From positions 1 through 5,227 of the forward strand of contig CAMFJO010000085.1 in the NCBI GenBank assembly GCA_945956945.1: 5,227 nucleotides of DNA. Reading direction: 5' to 3'. Within the stretch, counting starts at the first letter, position 1, and every line of letters starts with the position of its first letter. Below are positions 1 through 5,227 of this stretch, piece after piece. Under the pieces are notes generated by a model. That model was not told the DNA's origin and made no database searches. It worked only from the letters and a program-made list of their open reading frames with translations. The stretch comes from an uncultured Legionellales bacterium (GTDB lineage: Bacteria; Pseudomonadota; Gammaproteobacteria; UBA1113). Made by a program: the position numbers and the translations under genes.

Positions 1-652
1 AGGTTCTAAAAGCGCAATTCGGTTTCGATTGTTGACCGCTTGCAGTTGCGTTGCTGGCAATCGGATTACGTTCACCAAAACCTTGGCTAAATAAGCGATT
101 ACCGGATACACCCTGTGCGGCTAAATAATTAGAAACACTGCTGGCACGACGTTCGGATAAGCTTTGATTGTAAGCAGCACTACCGGTATTATCCGTGTAG
201 CCACTGACAATCACATTGGTCTTATTGTATTCCTTCAACACCTTAGCCACAGAATTCAAGGTAGGATAGAATCCGGAATTAATATCGGCACTGTTGGTTG
301 CAAAGGTAACATCAGAGGACATAATCAAACTGACACTGCCATCGGCATTTTTTTGTACCTGTACACCCGTACCGACTAATTCTTGACGCAGTTTGGCATT
401 TTCTTGGTCCATATAATAACCAATACCGCCACCCACCAAGGCGCCCGAACCAGCACCAATCACAGCGCCAAGGCCTGCGTTACCGCTAGCAGCACCGATT
501 AAAGCCCCTGCGCCAGCGCCCACTAAAGCGCCTGCACCAGCACCTTTGGCCGTATCACTGGTTTGTCTTTCGCCTGTATAAGGATTGGTCGCACAACCTA
601 CCAGGCCTATAGCCACTGCTGATAATGCAACCACTGTTTTTACTTGTTTCAT
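1..652 (-). CDS. OmpA-family glycine-zipper outer-membrane lipoprotein (YiaD-like), 3' end missing
   Basis: Translating the minus strand from the ATG at 650-652 gives 217 residues with no stop before the window edge. Residues 1-20 form a lipoprotein signal (basic start, hydrophobic core, lipobox LVGC, with Cys20 the predicted lipidated residue). Residues 37-80 are a Gly/Ala-rich glycine zipper, probably membrane-associated. Residues about 105-205 are an OmpA C-terminal peptidoglycan-binding domain containing GYTDNTGS and LSERRA. Asp154 and Arg169 have the same spacing as the diaminopimelate-binding Asp and Arg of E. coli OmpA. By family, it would tether the outer membrane to peptidoglycan. 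The start is supported by GGAG at 659-662, six bases upstream. It lies 91 bases after mnmE on the same strand, so read-through or its own promoter is possible. In the last ten codons the family NRRVEI-type motif is not seen in this frame (see findings). The family call is firm; the exact gene name is not. Confidence 0.9.
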   Translation of the reverse strand, partial: MKQVKTVVALSAVAIGLVGCATNPYTGERQTSDTAKGAGAGALVGAGAGALIGAASGNAGLGAVIGAGSGALVGGGIGYYMDQENAKLRQELVGTGVQVQKNADGSVSLIMSSDVTFATNSADINSGFYPTLNSVAKVLKEYNKTNVIVSGYTDNTGSAAYNQSLSERRASSVSNYLAAQGVSGNRLFSQGFGERNPIASNATASGQQSKPNCAFRT

Positions 653-662
653 ACTATTCTCC

Positions 663-680
663 AGGAATTTGAACTGACTA
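663..680 (+). repeat. Dispersed gapped repeat, copy 1 (leader of lipoprotein gene)
   Basis: AGGAATTTGAAC followed by TGACTA. The same 12 bases occur at 4646-4657 and are followed, after five extra bases (AGAAC), by TGACTTA. Looser similarity continues for about ten bases (ATT then AGAAA). This copy lies just upstream of the lipoprotein Shine-Dalgarno site. It may be a shared regulatory or spacer element, or chance. Confidence 0.35.
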
Positions 681-693
681 TTCTCAGAAAGCA

Positions 694-722
694 ATCATGC
701 GCCTAAATGGGCTAAATTACAA
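694..722 (-). promoter_or_regulatory. Possible weak sigma-70 promoter for the OmpA-like lipoprotein
   Basis: On the minus strand TTGTAA (717-722) and CATGAT (694-699) are separated by exactly 17 bases. Each hexamer matches the sigma-70 consensus at four of six positions. Transcription would begin near 687, giving a leader of about 35 bases before the lipoprotein ATG. The gap between mnmE and this gene shows no GC-rich hairpin followed by a T-run, so transcription may also continue from mnmE. The call rests only on hexamer match and spacing. Confidence 0.35.
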
Positions 723-743
723 GAGGGGGGCATCAGGCCTTAT

Positions 744-2111
744 TTATTTCCCTATACAAAACTCAGAGAAAATTTTGCCCAATAAATCATCAGAAGTAAA
801 TTCACCGGTGATTTCATTTAAGCTATTTTGCATCGCTTTTAAATCCTCGGCCAACAACTCGCCCGCTAATCTTTTTTGCAAGGCTTCTTCTGCTTTCAAT
901 AAATAGGTGTTCGCCGTTGTTAATGCTGCTAAATGTCTGCGTCTGGCAATAAAGTTTGCTTCATGATCGTTCAAATTTAAAAGAGATCTTAAATGTTGAT
1001 GGAGCAAGGTCAGACCTTCTCCTGTTTTAAGCGACACACACAAAATCGTGTAGCCGTGCTGTTGATATTGTTTTGCAGATTGCTCTCTTAAATCAATTTT
1101 GTTATAGATAAAAGTGATTCTATCGTGATAACGTTTTTCCAATGGAATAGTTTTTAGATAAACCCTTATATCCTCTATGGATTCTTCCGCGCCATCGATC
1201 AGCCACAAAATATGCTGTGCCTTTTCTAAAGCCAGTAAAGCTCTACGGATCCCTTCCTGTTCGACAACGTCGTCACTGTCTCTCAGCCCCGCCGTATCGA
1301 TAATATGCAGAGGAACACCGTCTATTTGAATATATTCTTGTAAAATATCGCGCGTCGTTCCGGGAATGGGTGTCACAATAGCACTGTCCTTGCCGCTCAA
1401 ATAATTTAATAAGCTCGATTTACCGGCATTGGGTCTACCCGCTAAGGCAATGGTCACACCTTCTTGTAAGATAACCCCTTTTTCGGCCTGTTGAAAAATA
1501 GCATTTAAATCTTTTGCAATAATAGCCAATTTATCGGATACTTGTTTATCCGCTATAAAATCGATTTCCTCATCCGGAAAATCAATAGCAGCTTCTACGT
1601 ACATCCGTAAATGGATCACCTTTTCAACCAAGGCATTAATTTTTTTAGAAAACTCCCCCTCTAAAGATTTTAAGGCGCTGCGCGCAGCAGTTGCGGAGCC
1701 TGCAGCAATGAGATCGGCAATCGCTTCAGCTTGGGTTAAATCTATTTTTTGGTTGAAAAAGGCGCGTTCACTGAATTCCCCGGGACGTGCCAAACGCGCC
1801 CCCTGATCTAAAATCGCTTGCACCATAAGATCCAATAACACCGGGCTACCATGCAGGTGAAATTCTAAAACATCTTCGCCGGTAAAAGAATGCGGGGTTT
1901 TGAAATAAAGCAATAAACCTTTGTCTATTAAGCGCCGTTCTTTATCATAAAAAGAACGATAGATAGCCAAACGAGGCGCCGGTAAATCACCGGCAATGGC
2001 AGTTGCAATCGTTTGACATAAGGGACCTGAGACACGCACTACACCAATGCCAGCTCTGCCTTGGGCAGTCGCTGGCGCTACAATAGTGTCTTCAATATAA
2101 ATTCGTGTCAT
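744..2111 (-). CDS. mnmE: tRNA uridine-5-carboxymethylaminomethyl(34) synthesis GTPase MnmE
   Basis: MnmE works with MnmG (GidA) to install the carboxymethylaminomethyl group at C5 of wobble uridine 34 in tRNAs reading NNA/NNG codons, using a tetrahydrofolate one-carbon donor; it acts in the cytoplasm. The 455-residue length is normal for the family. The N-terminal folate-binding, dimerising domain (about 1-120) includes the typical DTIVAPAT, GRAGIGVVRVSG and RPGEFSERAF segments. A helical domain follows. The inserted G domain shows G1 GRPNAGKS (225-232), G2 TTRD (252-255), G3 DTAG (272-275) and G4 NKID (337-340). The chain ends FCIGK, with the conserved catalytic-type Cys452. The ATG overlaps the yidC stop as ATGA, and no good Shine-Dalgarno precedes it, so translation is probably coupled to yidC. 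All key motifs are intact. Confidence 0.98.
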   Translation of the reverse strand: MTRIYIEDTIVAPATAQGRAGIGVVRVSGPLCQTIATAIAGDLPAPRLAIYRSFYDKERRLIDKGLLLYFKTPHSFTGEDVLEFHLHGSPVLLDLMVQAILDQGARLARPGEFSERAFFNQKIDLTQAEAIADLIAAGSATAARSALKSLEGEFSKKINALVEKVIHLRMYVEAAIDFPDEEIDFIADKQVSDKLAIIAKDLNAIFQQAEKGVILQEGVTIALAGRPNAGKSSLLNYLSGKDSAIVTPIPGTTRDILQEYIQIDGVPLHIIDTAGLRDSDDVVEQEGIRRALLALEKAQHILWLIDGAEESIEDIRVYLKTIPLEKRYHDRITFIYNKIDLREQSAKQYQQHGYTILCVSLKTGEGLTLLHQHLRSLLNLNDHEANFIARRRHLAALTTANTYLLKAEEALQKRLAGELLAEDLKAMQNSLNEITGEFTSDDLLGKIFSEFCIGK

Positions 2112-3787
2112 CGTCTTTTGTGAGTAGATTTTTCATAACTGCGTGTGATGTACCATTGTTGTAAAATGGAGACAGTATTATTGACAACCCAGTACAACAC
2201 TAAACCTGCAGGGAACATCATGAACAACACACCAAACACCAAGGGCAATACCATCATCATTTTGGCTTGCATGGGATCCGGCGGCGTAGGGCTTAATTTC
2301 TGTTGTATAAACATCGTGACGATCATCAAGATAGGCAGAATATAATAGGGATCGCGTAAGGACAAATCGTGGATCCATAGTATAAAGGGTGCTTGTCTTA
2401 AAGCCACACTTTCGGCCAATAACCAATAGAGAGCTATAAAGAATGGAATTTGTATGACGATCGGCAAACAGCCTCCCAGAGGATTTACTTTTTCTGACTT
2501 ATACAATTCCATGGTGGCTTGACTCATTTTTTGCCTATCGTCACCAAAACGCTCCTTCAAAGCCTGCATCTTGGGTTGCAATTCCCGCATTTTCGCCATG
2601 GATTTATAGCTCATGGAAGATAACTTGTAAAAAGCCAATTTAATGAAGACAGTTAAAATGACAATAGACCAACCCCAGTTATTAACAACCGCGTGTATAC
2701 GCGTCATTAGCCATAAAAATAATATGGATATAGGCCATAAGAAACCATAATCAATCGTCAAATTTAATTTAGGAGAAACCGCTTGCAATTGCTCATTGAT
2801 TTCAGGTCCTACATACAATTGCATTTGCGTACTATAATCTTGACCTGGAGCAACATTAATTTGCGGCCCCATCATACCAATAGTGTATAAACCATTTTGA
2901 TACACTTGAGAATAGAAATGTTGGTTGCTGTCCGCAGGCGGCACCCATGCCGATAAGAAATAATGTTGTTGCATCGCCACCCAACCGCCTTGTACGATAG
3001 GGTTAGATAATAGAGTTTCACCATTTTTTTGTAATTTGTCCATATCTTTGAAACTGATTTTTTTATAGGATGAATCCGGCGTCGATAAGGAAGCGCCAAA
3101 ATAGGCATGGGTAAACCCGTTTTTCTCTACAGGTGGATTATCTACGCGCATGATTTGCGAATACAAATTACCTTGCCACGAGGTGGTCGCTGCATTGCGT
3201 AAACGATATTGAATATCGATAGCATATTTACCACGGTGAAATACATATTCTTTTTCTACCGTTAACCCATTTCCTTGCCAACGCAACACCACATTTAAAG
3301 TATCTTGCCCTGATTGCAATTCATAGACCGTACTGTCCGCTGTAAATACCGCTTGATGCGTTAAAGATGAAGGAAAACCCTCACTGCCTACCAAGATACT
3401 GTTAGCCAGATACTTCGTTGCATCTTGGTTATTGAATAAAATAACCGGGTCCTGGGGTGTGTTCCAATATTTAGGGTATTGTAGTAATTGTGCTTGTACA
3501 ATATCGCCACCCTTGGTATCTATGGTGAGATCCAGAACATCGGTTTTTACATGGATACCTTGCCCTTCTTGGGTCGCACTCGGCACCGATTGCATAGGCG
3601 CTGTTCTTGGCGCCGTGTTCATTTGCGGTGAAGTAAGCGCAGGTAAGGCGGCACCATTGGTATTGGCTATCGCTGGAATGGGTGCTTGGGCAACGGTTGT
3701 CGCGGGATGTTCTTCGCCCCACGCGTTCCATAATAGATAACCTGTTAAACACAAGACAACAAATAATATAAATCGTAATTGTTCCAT
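2108..3787 (-). CDS. yidC: Membrane protein insertase YidC
   Basis: YidC inserts proteins into the inner membrane, alone or with SecYEG, and helps fold them. The 559-residue chain has the gammaproteobacterial layout. An N-terminal signal-anchor helix (about 4-22) is followed by a Pro/Ala/Thr-rich linker (28-72) and a large periplasmic beta domain (about 78-335). The conserved insertase core (about 345-550) has five hydrophobic segments and the stretches SMAKMRELQPKM, EKVNPLGGCLPI and LRQAPFILWIHDLS. Lys383, in the first core helix, falls where E. coli has the groove Arg366; a basic residue is kept. The basic tail (KSTHKRR) suits ribosome contact. I chose the ATG at 3785-3787 because it directly precedes the signal anchor and has AAGG about six bases upstream. 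A longer in-frame start would extend 53 residues across yidD and is unlikely. The gene lies 17 bases after yidD and overlaps mnmE by four. Confidence 0.98.
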   Translation of the reverse strand: MEQLRFILFVVLCLTGYLLWNAWGEEHPATTVAQAPIPAIANTNGAALPALTSPQMNTAPRTAPMQSVPSATQEGQGIHVKTDVLDLTIDTKGGDIVQAQLLQYPKYWNTPQDPVILFNNQDATKYLANSILVGSEGFPSSLTHQAVFTADSTVYELQSGQDTLNVVLRWQGNGLTVEKEYVFHRGKYAIDIQYRLRNAATTSWQGNLYSQIMRVDNPPVEKNGFTHAYFGASLSTPDSSYKKISFKDMDKLQKNGETLLSNPIVQGGWVAMQQHYFLSAWVPPADSNQHFYSQVYQNGLYTIGMMGPQINVAPGQDYSTQMQLYVGPEINEQLQAVSPKLNLTIDYGFLWPISILFLWLMTRIHAVVNNWGWSIVILTVFIKLAFYKLSSMSYKSMAKMRELQPKMQALKERFGDDRQKMSQATMELYKSEKVNPLGGCLPIVIQIPFFIALYWLLAESVALRQAPFILWIHDLSLRDPYYILPILMIVTMFIQQKLSPTPPDPMQAKMMMVLPLVFGVLFMMFPAGLVLYWVVNNTVSILQQWYITRSYEKSTHKRR

Positions 3788-3804
3788 TTTATACCTTAAT
3801 ATAG

Positions 3805-4035
3805 TTAGGGAATGGGATCGTATCCACCCGCATGCCACGGATGGCATTTCATTATCCTTTTTAACACCAACCAGCTGCCCTGCAAAAAACCTTTTTGCTC
3901 TAAAGCGCCTATCGCATACACCGAGCAAGAAGGATAAAATCGGCAACAGGGACCCAGAACAGGGCTTAACACTAGACGGTAGGCCCTAATAGCGCCTATC
4001 AAGATGAAGGTCCATACCCGGCTAATTTGTTCCAT
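3805..4035 (-). CDS. yidD: Membrane protein insertion efficiency factor YidD
   Basis: YidD is a small inner-membrane-associated protein that helps YidC-dependent insertion. The product is 76 residues. It has the family pattern: an amphipathic or hydrophobic N-terminal helix (about 7-25), LSPVLGPCCRFYPSCSVYA with clustered cysteines (Cys30, Cys31, Cys37), then KCHPWHAGGYDPIP at the C-terminus. The start at 4033-4035 lies inside rnpA, giving a 37-base overlap in another frame. AAAGG about ten bases upstream is a weak ribosome site, so coupling to rnpA translation is likely. The position between rnpA and yidC is the usual one for this gene. The tail is short compared with some homologues but complete, ending just after the DPIP motif. 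Confidence 0.96.
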   Translation of the reverse strand: MEQISRVWTFILIGAIRAYRLVLSPVLGPCCRFYPSCSVYAIGALEQKGFLQGSWLVLKRIMKCHPWHAGGYDPIP

Positions 4036-4376
4036 ACCCTATCTAACCTTTGTGTCAATTCATCGTGGTTTAAATCAGCGATGCCTTTTTTAGCTAAAAT
4101 GACGATATCCCAATAGACAATATCGTGTTGATGATGGCGAAAGTATTCACGACATTGACGTTTCACCCAATTACGCCGCGTTGCTCTTTTCACATGCTTC
4201 TTGGCGACAATCAACCCCAATCGCCCATGTCCCACGGTATTCTTGCGGGCTAATAATAAGAAAACATCGGCGCCCAAGCGATGTTGCGGCGCGCTCATAA
4301 CATGGTGAAAATCGATACGGTCTAATAAGCGGTGCTGCCGGGTAAAGGGAAAAATGGGAGATTCCCTATGGGGCAC
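3999..4376 (-). CDS. rnpA: Ribonuclease P protein component RnpA (GTG start)
   Basis: RnpA is the protein subunit that joins the catalytic RNase P RNA to remove 5' leaders from precursor tRNAs. The 125-residue product has the family features in order: an N-terminal RLLDRIDFHHVM segment, RLGLIVAKKHVKRATRRNWVKR with the RNR motif (about 64-80, including Arg68, Asn69, Lys72 and Arg73), then CREYFR and a C-terminal WDIVILAKKG strand with a helix. The start is GTG at 4374-4376. It is favoured because AGGAG (4384-4388) sits seven bases upstream and no in-frame ATG occurs before the conserved region. It begins 29 bases after rpmH, the classic rpmH-rnpA pairing. Its last 12 codons and stop overlap yidD. 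The N-terminal ten residues (Pro/Arg/His/Ser-rich) are less typical. Confidence 0.96.
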   Translation of the reverse strand: MPHRESPIFPFTRQHRLLDRIDFHHVMSAPQHRLGADVFLLLARKNTVGHGRLGLIVAKKHVKRATRRNWVKRQCREYFRHHQHDIVYWDIVILAKKGIADLNHDELTQRLDRVWNKLAGYGPSS

Positions 4377-4383
4377 CTTCAGT

Positions 4384-4388
4384 CTCCT
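4384..4388 (-). promoter_or_regulatory. Shine-Dalgarno site setting the rnpA GTG start
   Basis: AGGAG on the minus strand ends seven bases before the GTG at 4374-4376. This spacing is near optimal and is the main reason for accepting the non-ATG start. It lies in the 29-base rpmH-rnpA gap. Confidence 0.8.
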
Positions 4389-4405
4389 ATCTATATATCA
4401 ATGGC

Positions 4406-4540
4406 TTAGGCGCTTAATACCTTACGGCCTTTAGCACGACGACGGCTCAAAACCTTACGGCCATTTTTAGTGCTCATACGGGCCCTAAAACCATGATCGT
4501 TCTTACGTTTGCGAATACTGGGTTGAAAAGTGCGCTTCAT
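4406..4540 (-). CDS. rpmH: 50S ribosomal protein L34
   Basis: L34 is a small basic protein of the large ribosomal subunit, buried among 23S rRNA helices. The 44-residue translation begins MKRTFQPS, continues through [19 protein letters not shown] and ends [12 protein letters not shown], which is a full-length match to the family pattern; about 40 percent of residues are Arg or Lys. The stop is TAA at 4406-4408. The ATG at 4538-4540 is preceded by AAGGTGGA (4548-4555), seven bases upstream. It is the first gene after the strong promoter at 4610-4638 and so probably heads the rnpA-yidD-yidC-mnmE transcript. Confidence 0.98.
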   Translation of the reverse strand: MKRTFQPSIRKRKNDHGFRARMSTKNGRKVLSRRRAKGRKVLSA

Positions 4541-4547
4541 AAATCAT

Positions 4548-4555
4548 TCCACCTT
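4548..4555 (-). promoter_or_regulatory. Strong Shine-Dalgarno site of rpmH
   Basis: AAGGTGGA on the minus strand is seven bases from the rpmH ATG and is strongly complementary to the 16S rRNA 3' end, as expected for a highly expressed ribosomal protein gene. The leader between this site and the predicted transcription start holds only a weak 4-base-pair hairpin (AGCC at 4593-4596 with GGCT at 4583-4586, read on the minus strand). Confidence 0.8.
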
Positions 4556-4609
4556 AAACATGTTCTTTTTTTGTTCAAAATAAGCCTTAAACGGCTAAAA
4601 TAGCTGCCT

Positions 4610-4638
4610 ATGATATTTTTATTCACCCCATTTGTCAA
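4610..4638 (-). promoter_or_regulatory. Near-consensus sigma-70 promoter of the rpmH operon
   Basis: On the minus strand the -35 hexamer is a perfect TTGACA (4633-4638). A 17-base spacer leads to TATCAT (4610-4615), which matches the -10 consensus at five of six positions. The predicted start is near 4603, giving a leader of about 62 bases before rpmH. The bases just after the -10 box read AGGCAGC, a fairly G/C-rich discriminator of the kind linked in other bacteria to stringent control; that link is inference here. The -35 box lies in the centre of a perfect inverted repeat. Confidence 0.85.
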
Positions 4639-4646
4639 TGGGGTGA
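4623..4646. repeat. Perfect 10-base inverted repeat over the rpmH -35 box, possible operator
   Basis: The arms TCACCCCATT (4623-4632) and AATGGGGTGA (4637-4646) are exact reverse complements around the 4-base centre TGTC. The -35 hexamer of the rpmH promoter occupies the centre. No T-run follows the hairpin on either strand, so it does not look like an intrinsic terminator. A dimeric DNA-binding protein could bind here and block or help RNA polymerase; this is inference from symmetry and position. Confidence 0.6.
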
Positions 4647-4669
4647 GGAATTTGAACAGAACTGACTTA
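4646..4669 (+). repeat. Dispersed gapped repeat, copy 2 (upstream of rpmH promoter)
   Basis: AGGAATTTGAAC, then AGAAC, then TGACTTA. It matches copy 1 (663-680) apart from the 5-base insert, which repeats part of the preceding GAAC, and one extra T. It abuts the inverted repeat over the rpmH -35 box, in the same orientation as copy 1 relative to the downstream gene. Confidence 0.35.
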
Positions 4670-4714
4670 TTAGAAATAGAATATAACCGTCAGGACAATG
4701 ATGCTATTATTCCA

Positions 4715-5227
4715 TTACATAGGTAGCCTAGGCGGGGGCGACATCTCTGCTAGAGTTTTGCTTTCCCCAATGACACTGAGATGCCCCGGAATACCGGCTA
4801 TTCTTTTCCCTATTCCTTGCAAAAAGGTGTGCCTATTTTCTGATAGTACGACAGTTGGCGGATTTCCTTCAGCATTGACGCTACCAACAACAGAAGCAGG
4901 CGCAACAACCGGCGGCAATAGCCGACTTTCTTCATCTACCACAGGCAGTGCATTTCTGCTTGACGACTCAGATGACACGCTACTGCCGGCTGTTTTACTC
5001 TTTTGGTGATGGAGTGAAAATAGGTGCAAATTGGCAAATACCACGGGGAAAAGCACCGCCGCCATAATTAAACCCGGCAATTCCGTTTTTTCGAAGAACT
5101 GCATGGTCGCCGCGGCGAAAAGGCCTACCTTCAAAAAGAACATGGTGAAAAAAGTGACGGCTCTATAATCATCACCCGGATAGTGCGCACTCCTCATAGC
5201 ATCGGCTAAAGCTTCGATGGCGAATAA
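4715..5227 (-). CDS. Unrecognised membrane protein, C-terminal 170 residues (5' end missing)
   Basis: I do not recognise this protein. The minus-strand frame is open from the high-coordinate edge to TAA at 4715-4717. An internal ATG at 5195-5197 has no Shine-Dalgarno site and coding-like sequence continues upstream, so the real start probably lies outside the window. Two hydrophobic segments are visible, at about 24-45 (with a Lys inside) and 51-71 of the partial chain, separated by a short EKTEL turn. The His/Lys-rich SLHHQKSK follows and would sit on the cytoplasmic side by the positive-inside rule. The last 90 or so residues form a low-complexity tail rich in Ser, Pro, Val and Glu, ending SPPPRLPM, and probably disordered. 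Membrane helices plus a long polar tail occur in membrane proteins of host-associated bacteria, including secreted effectors, but nothing here proves secretion. It ends about 77 bases before the rpmH -35 box with no visible terminator. Confidence 0.65.
   Translation of the reverse strand, partial: LFAIEALADAMRSAHYPGDDYRAVTFFTMFFLKVGLFAAATMQFFEKTELPGLIMAAVLFPVVFANLHLFSLHHQKSKTAGSSVSSESSSRNALPVVDEESRLLPPVVAPASVVGSVNAEGNPPTVVLSENRHTFLQGIGKRIAGIPGHLSVIGESKTLAEMSPPPRLPM

Noticed and set aside
2637..2642. Lys383 in place of the groove Arg of E. coli YidC as a defect
   Set aside because: A basic residue is kept and Lys is known at this position in other gammaproteobacterial YidC proteins, so it is a normal variant.
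3432..3740. Plus-strand open frame of 102 residues inside yidC
   Set aside because: It is antisense to a confident gene and its Ala/Val/Gly-rich content mirrors the yidC linker and periplasmic domain.
3788..3946. In-frame upstream extension of yidC (53 extra residues)
   Set aside because: It would run across yidD in another frame, puts non-hydrophobic residues before the signal anchor, and is not needed, since the ATG at 3785-3787 has a suitable ribosome site.
3774..4035. Near-identical start sequences of yidD (ATGGAACAAATTAG) and yidC (ATGGAACAATTACG)
   Set aside because: The similarity covers only about a dozen bases and does not extend up- or downstream, so it is probably coincidence.
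4623..4646. Inverted repeat as an intrinsic terminator of the upstream membrane gene
   Set aside because: On the minus strand the hairpin is followed by ATAAAAATATC and on the plus strand by GGAATTTG, so neither has the needed T-run.
4541..4714. Replication origin upstream of rpmH
   Set aside because: No DnaA-box-like nonamers or AT-rich repeat cluster could be seen, and dnaA is not adjacent within the window.
4698..5009. Plus-strand open frame of 103 residues opposite the unknown membrane protein
   Set aside because: It has no Shine-Dalgarno site, no recognisable domain and a Ser/Thr/Leu composition explained by the complement of the minus-strand tail. The minus frame has clear membrane segments and stays open to the edge.

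Overview
The window is the conserved bacterial ribosomal protein L34 / RNase P protein / membrane insertase cluster, all on the minus strand. Transcription order is rpmH, rnpA, yidD, yidC, mnmE, followed by an OmpA-domain outer-membrane lipoprotein that runs off the low-coordinate edge. Protein features point to a gammaproteobacterium: a large YidC with an N-terminal signal-anchor and periplasmic domain, MnmE ending in CIGK, and a 44-residue L34. AT-leaning base use and the protein style would fit Legionellales or Coxiellaceae-like intracellular lineages, but the window has no taxonomic marker that settles this.

Layout from high to low coordinates. 4715-5227 is the 3' part of an unrecognised membrane protein with at least two transmembrane segments and a long Ser/Pro/Val-rich C-terminal tail. 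4541-4714 is an intergenic region. It carries a near-consensus sigma-70 promoter facing rpmH (TTGACA, 17-base spacer, TATCAT), and a perfect 10-base inverted repeat is centred on its -35 box. Next come rpmH (4406-4540), rnpA with a GTG start (3999-4376), yidD (3805-4035, overlapping rnpA by 37 bases), yidC (2108-3787) and mnmE (744-2111, ATGA overlap with yidC). A 91-base gap with no visible terminator but a weak possible promoter separates mnmE from the lipoprotein gene (1-652, 3' end missing).

The core genes link ribosome supply (L34), tRNA 5' processing (RnpA with the RNase P RNA), insertion of membrane proteins (YidD, YidC) and wobble-uridine modification of tRNA (MnmE). Tight spacing suggests one operon from the promoter at 4610-4638. 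In many bacteria dnaA and the origin lie just upstream of rpmH. Here that place is taken by the unrecognised membrane protein, and I see no DnaA boxes.

Most of the window is ordinary conserved sequence. The points worth a second look are the palindrome over the rpmH -35 box, the unknown membrane protein, a dispersed gapped repeat shared by the two intergenic regions, and an apparent loss of the expected OmpA C-terminal motif at the window edge. I see no convincing novel multi-gene system.
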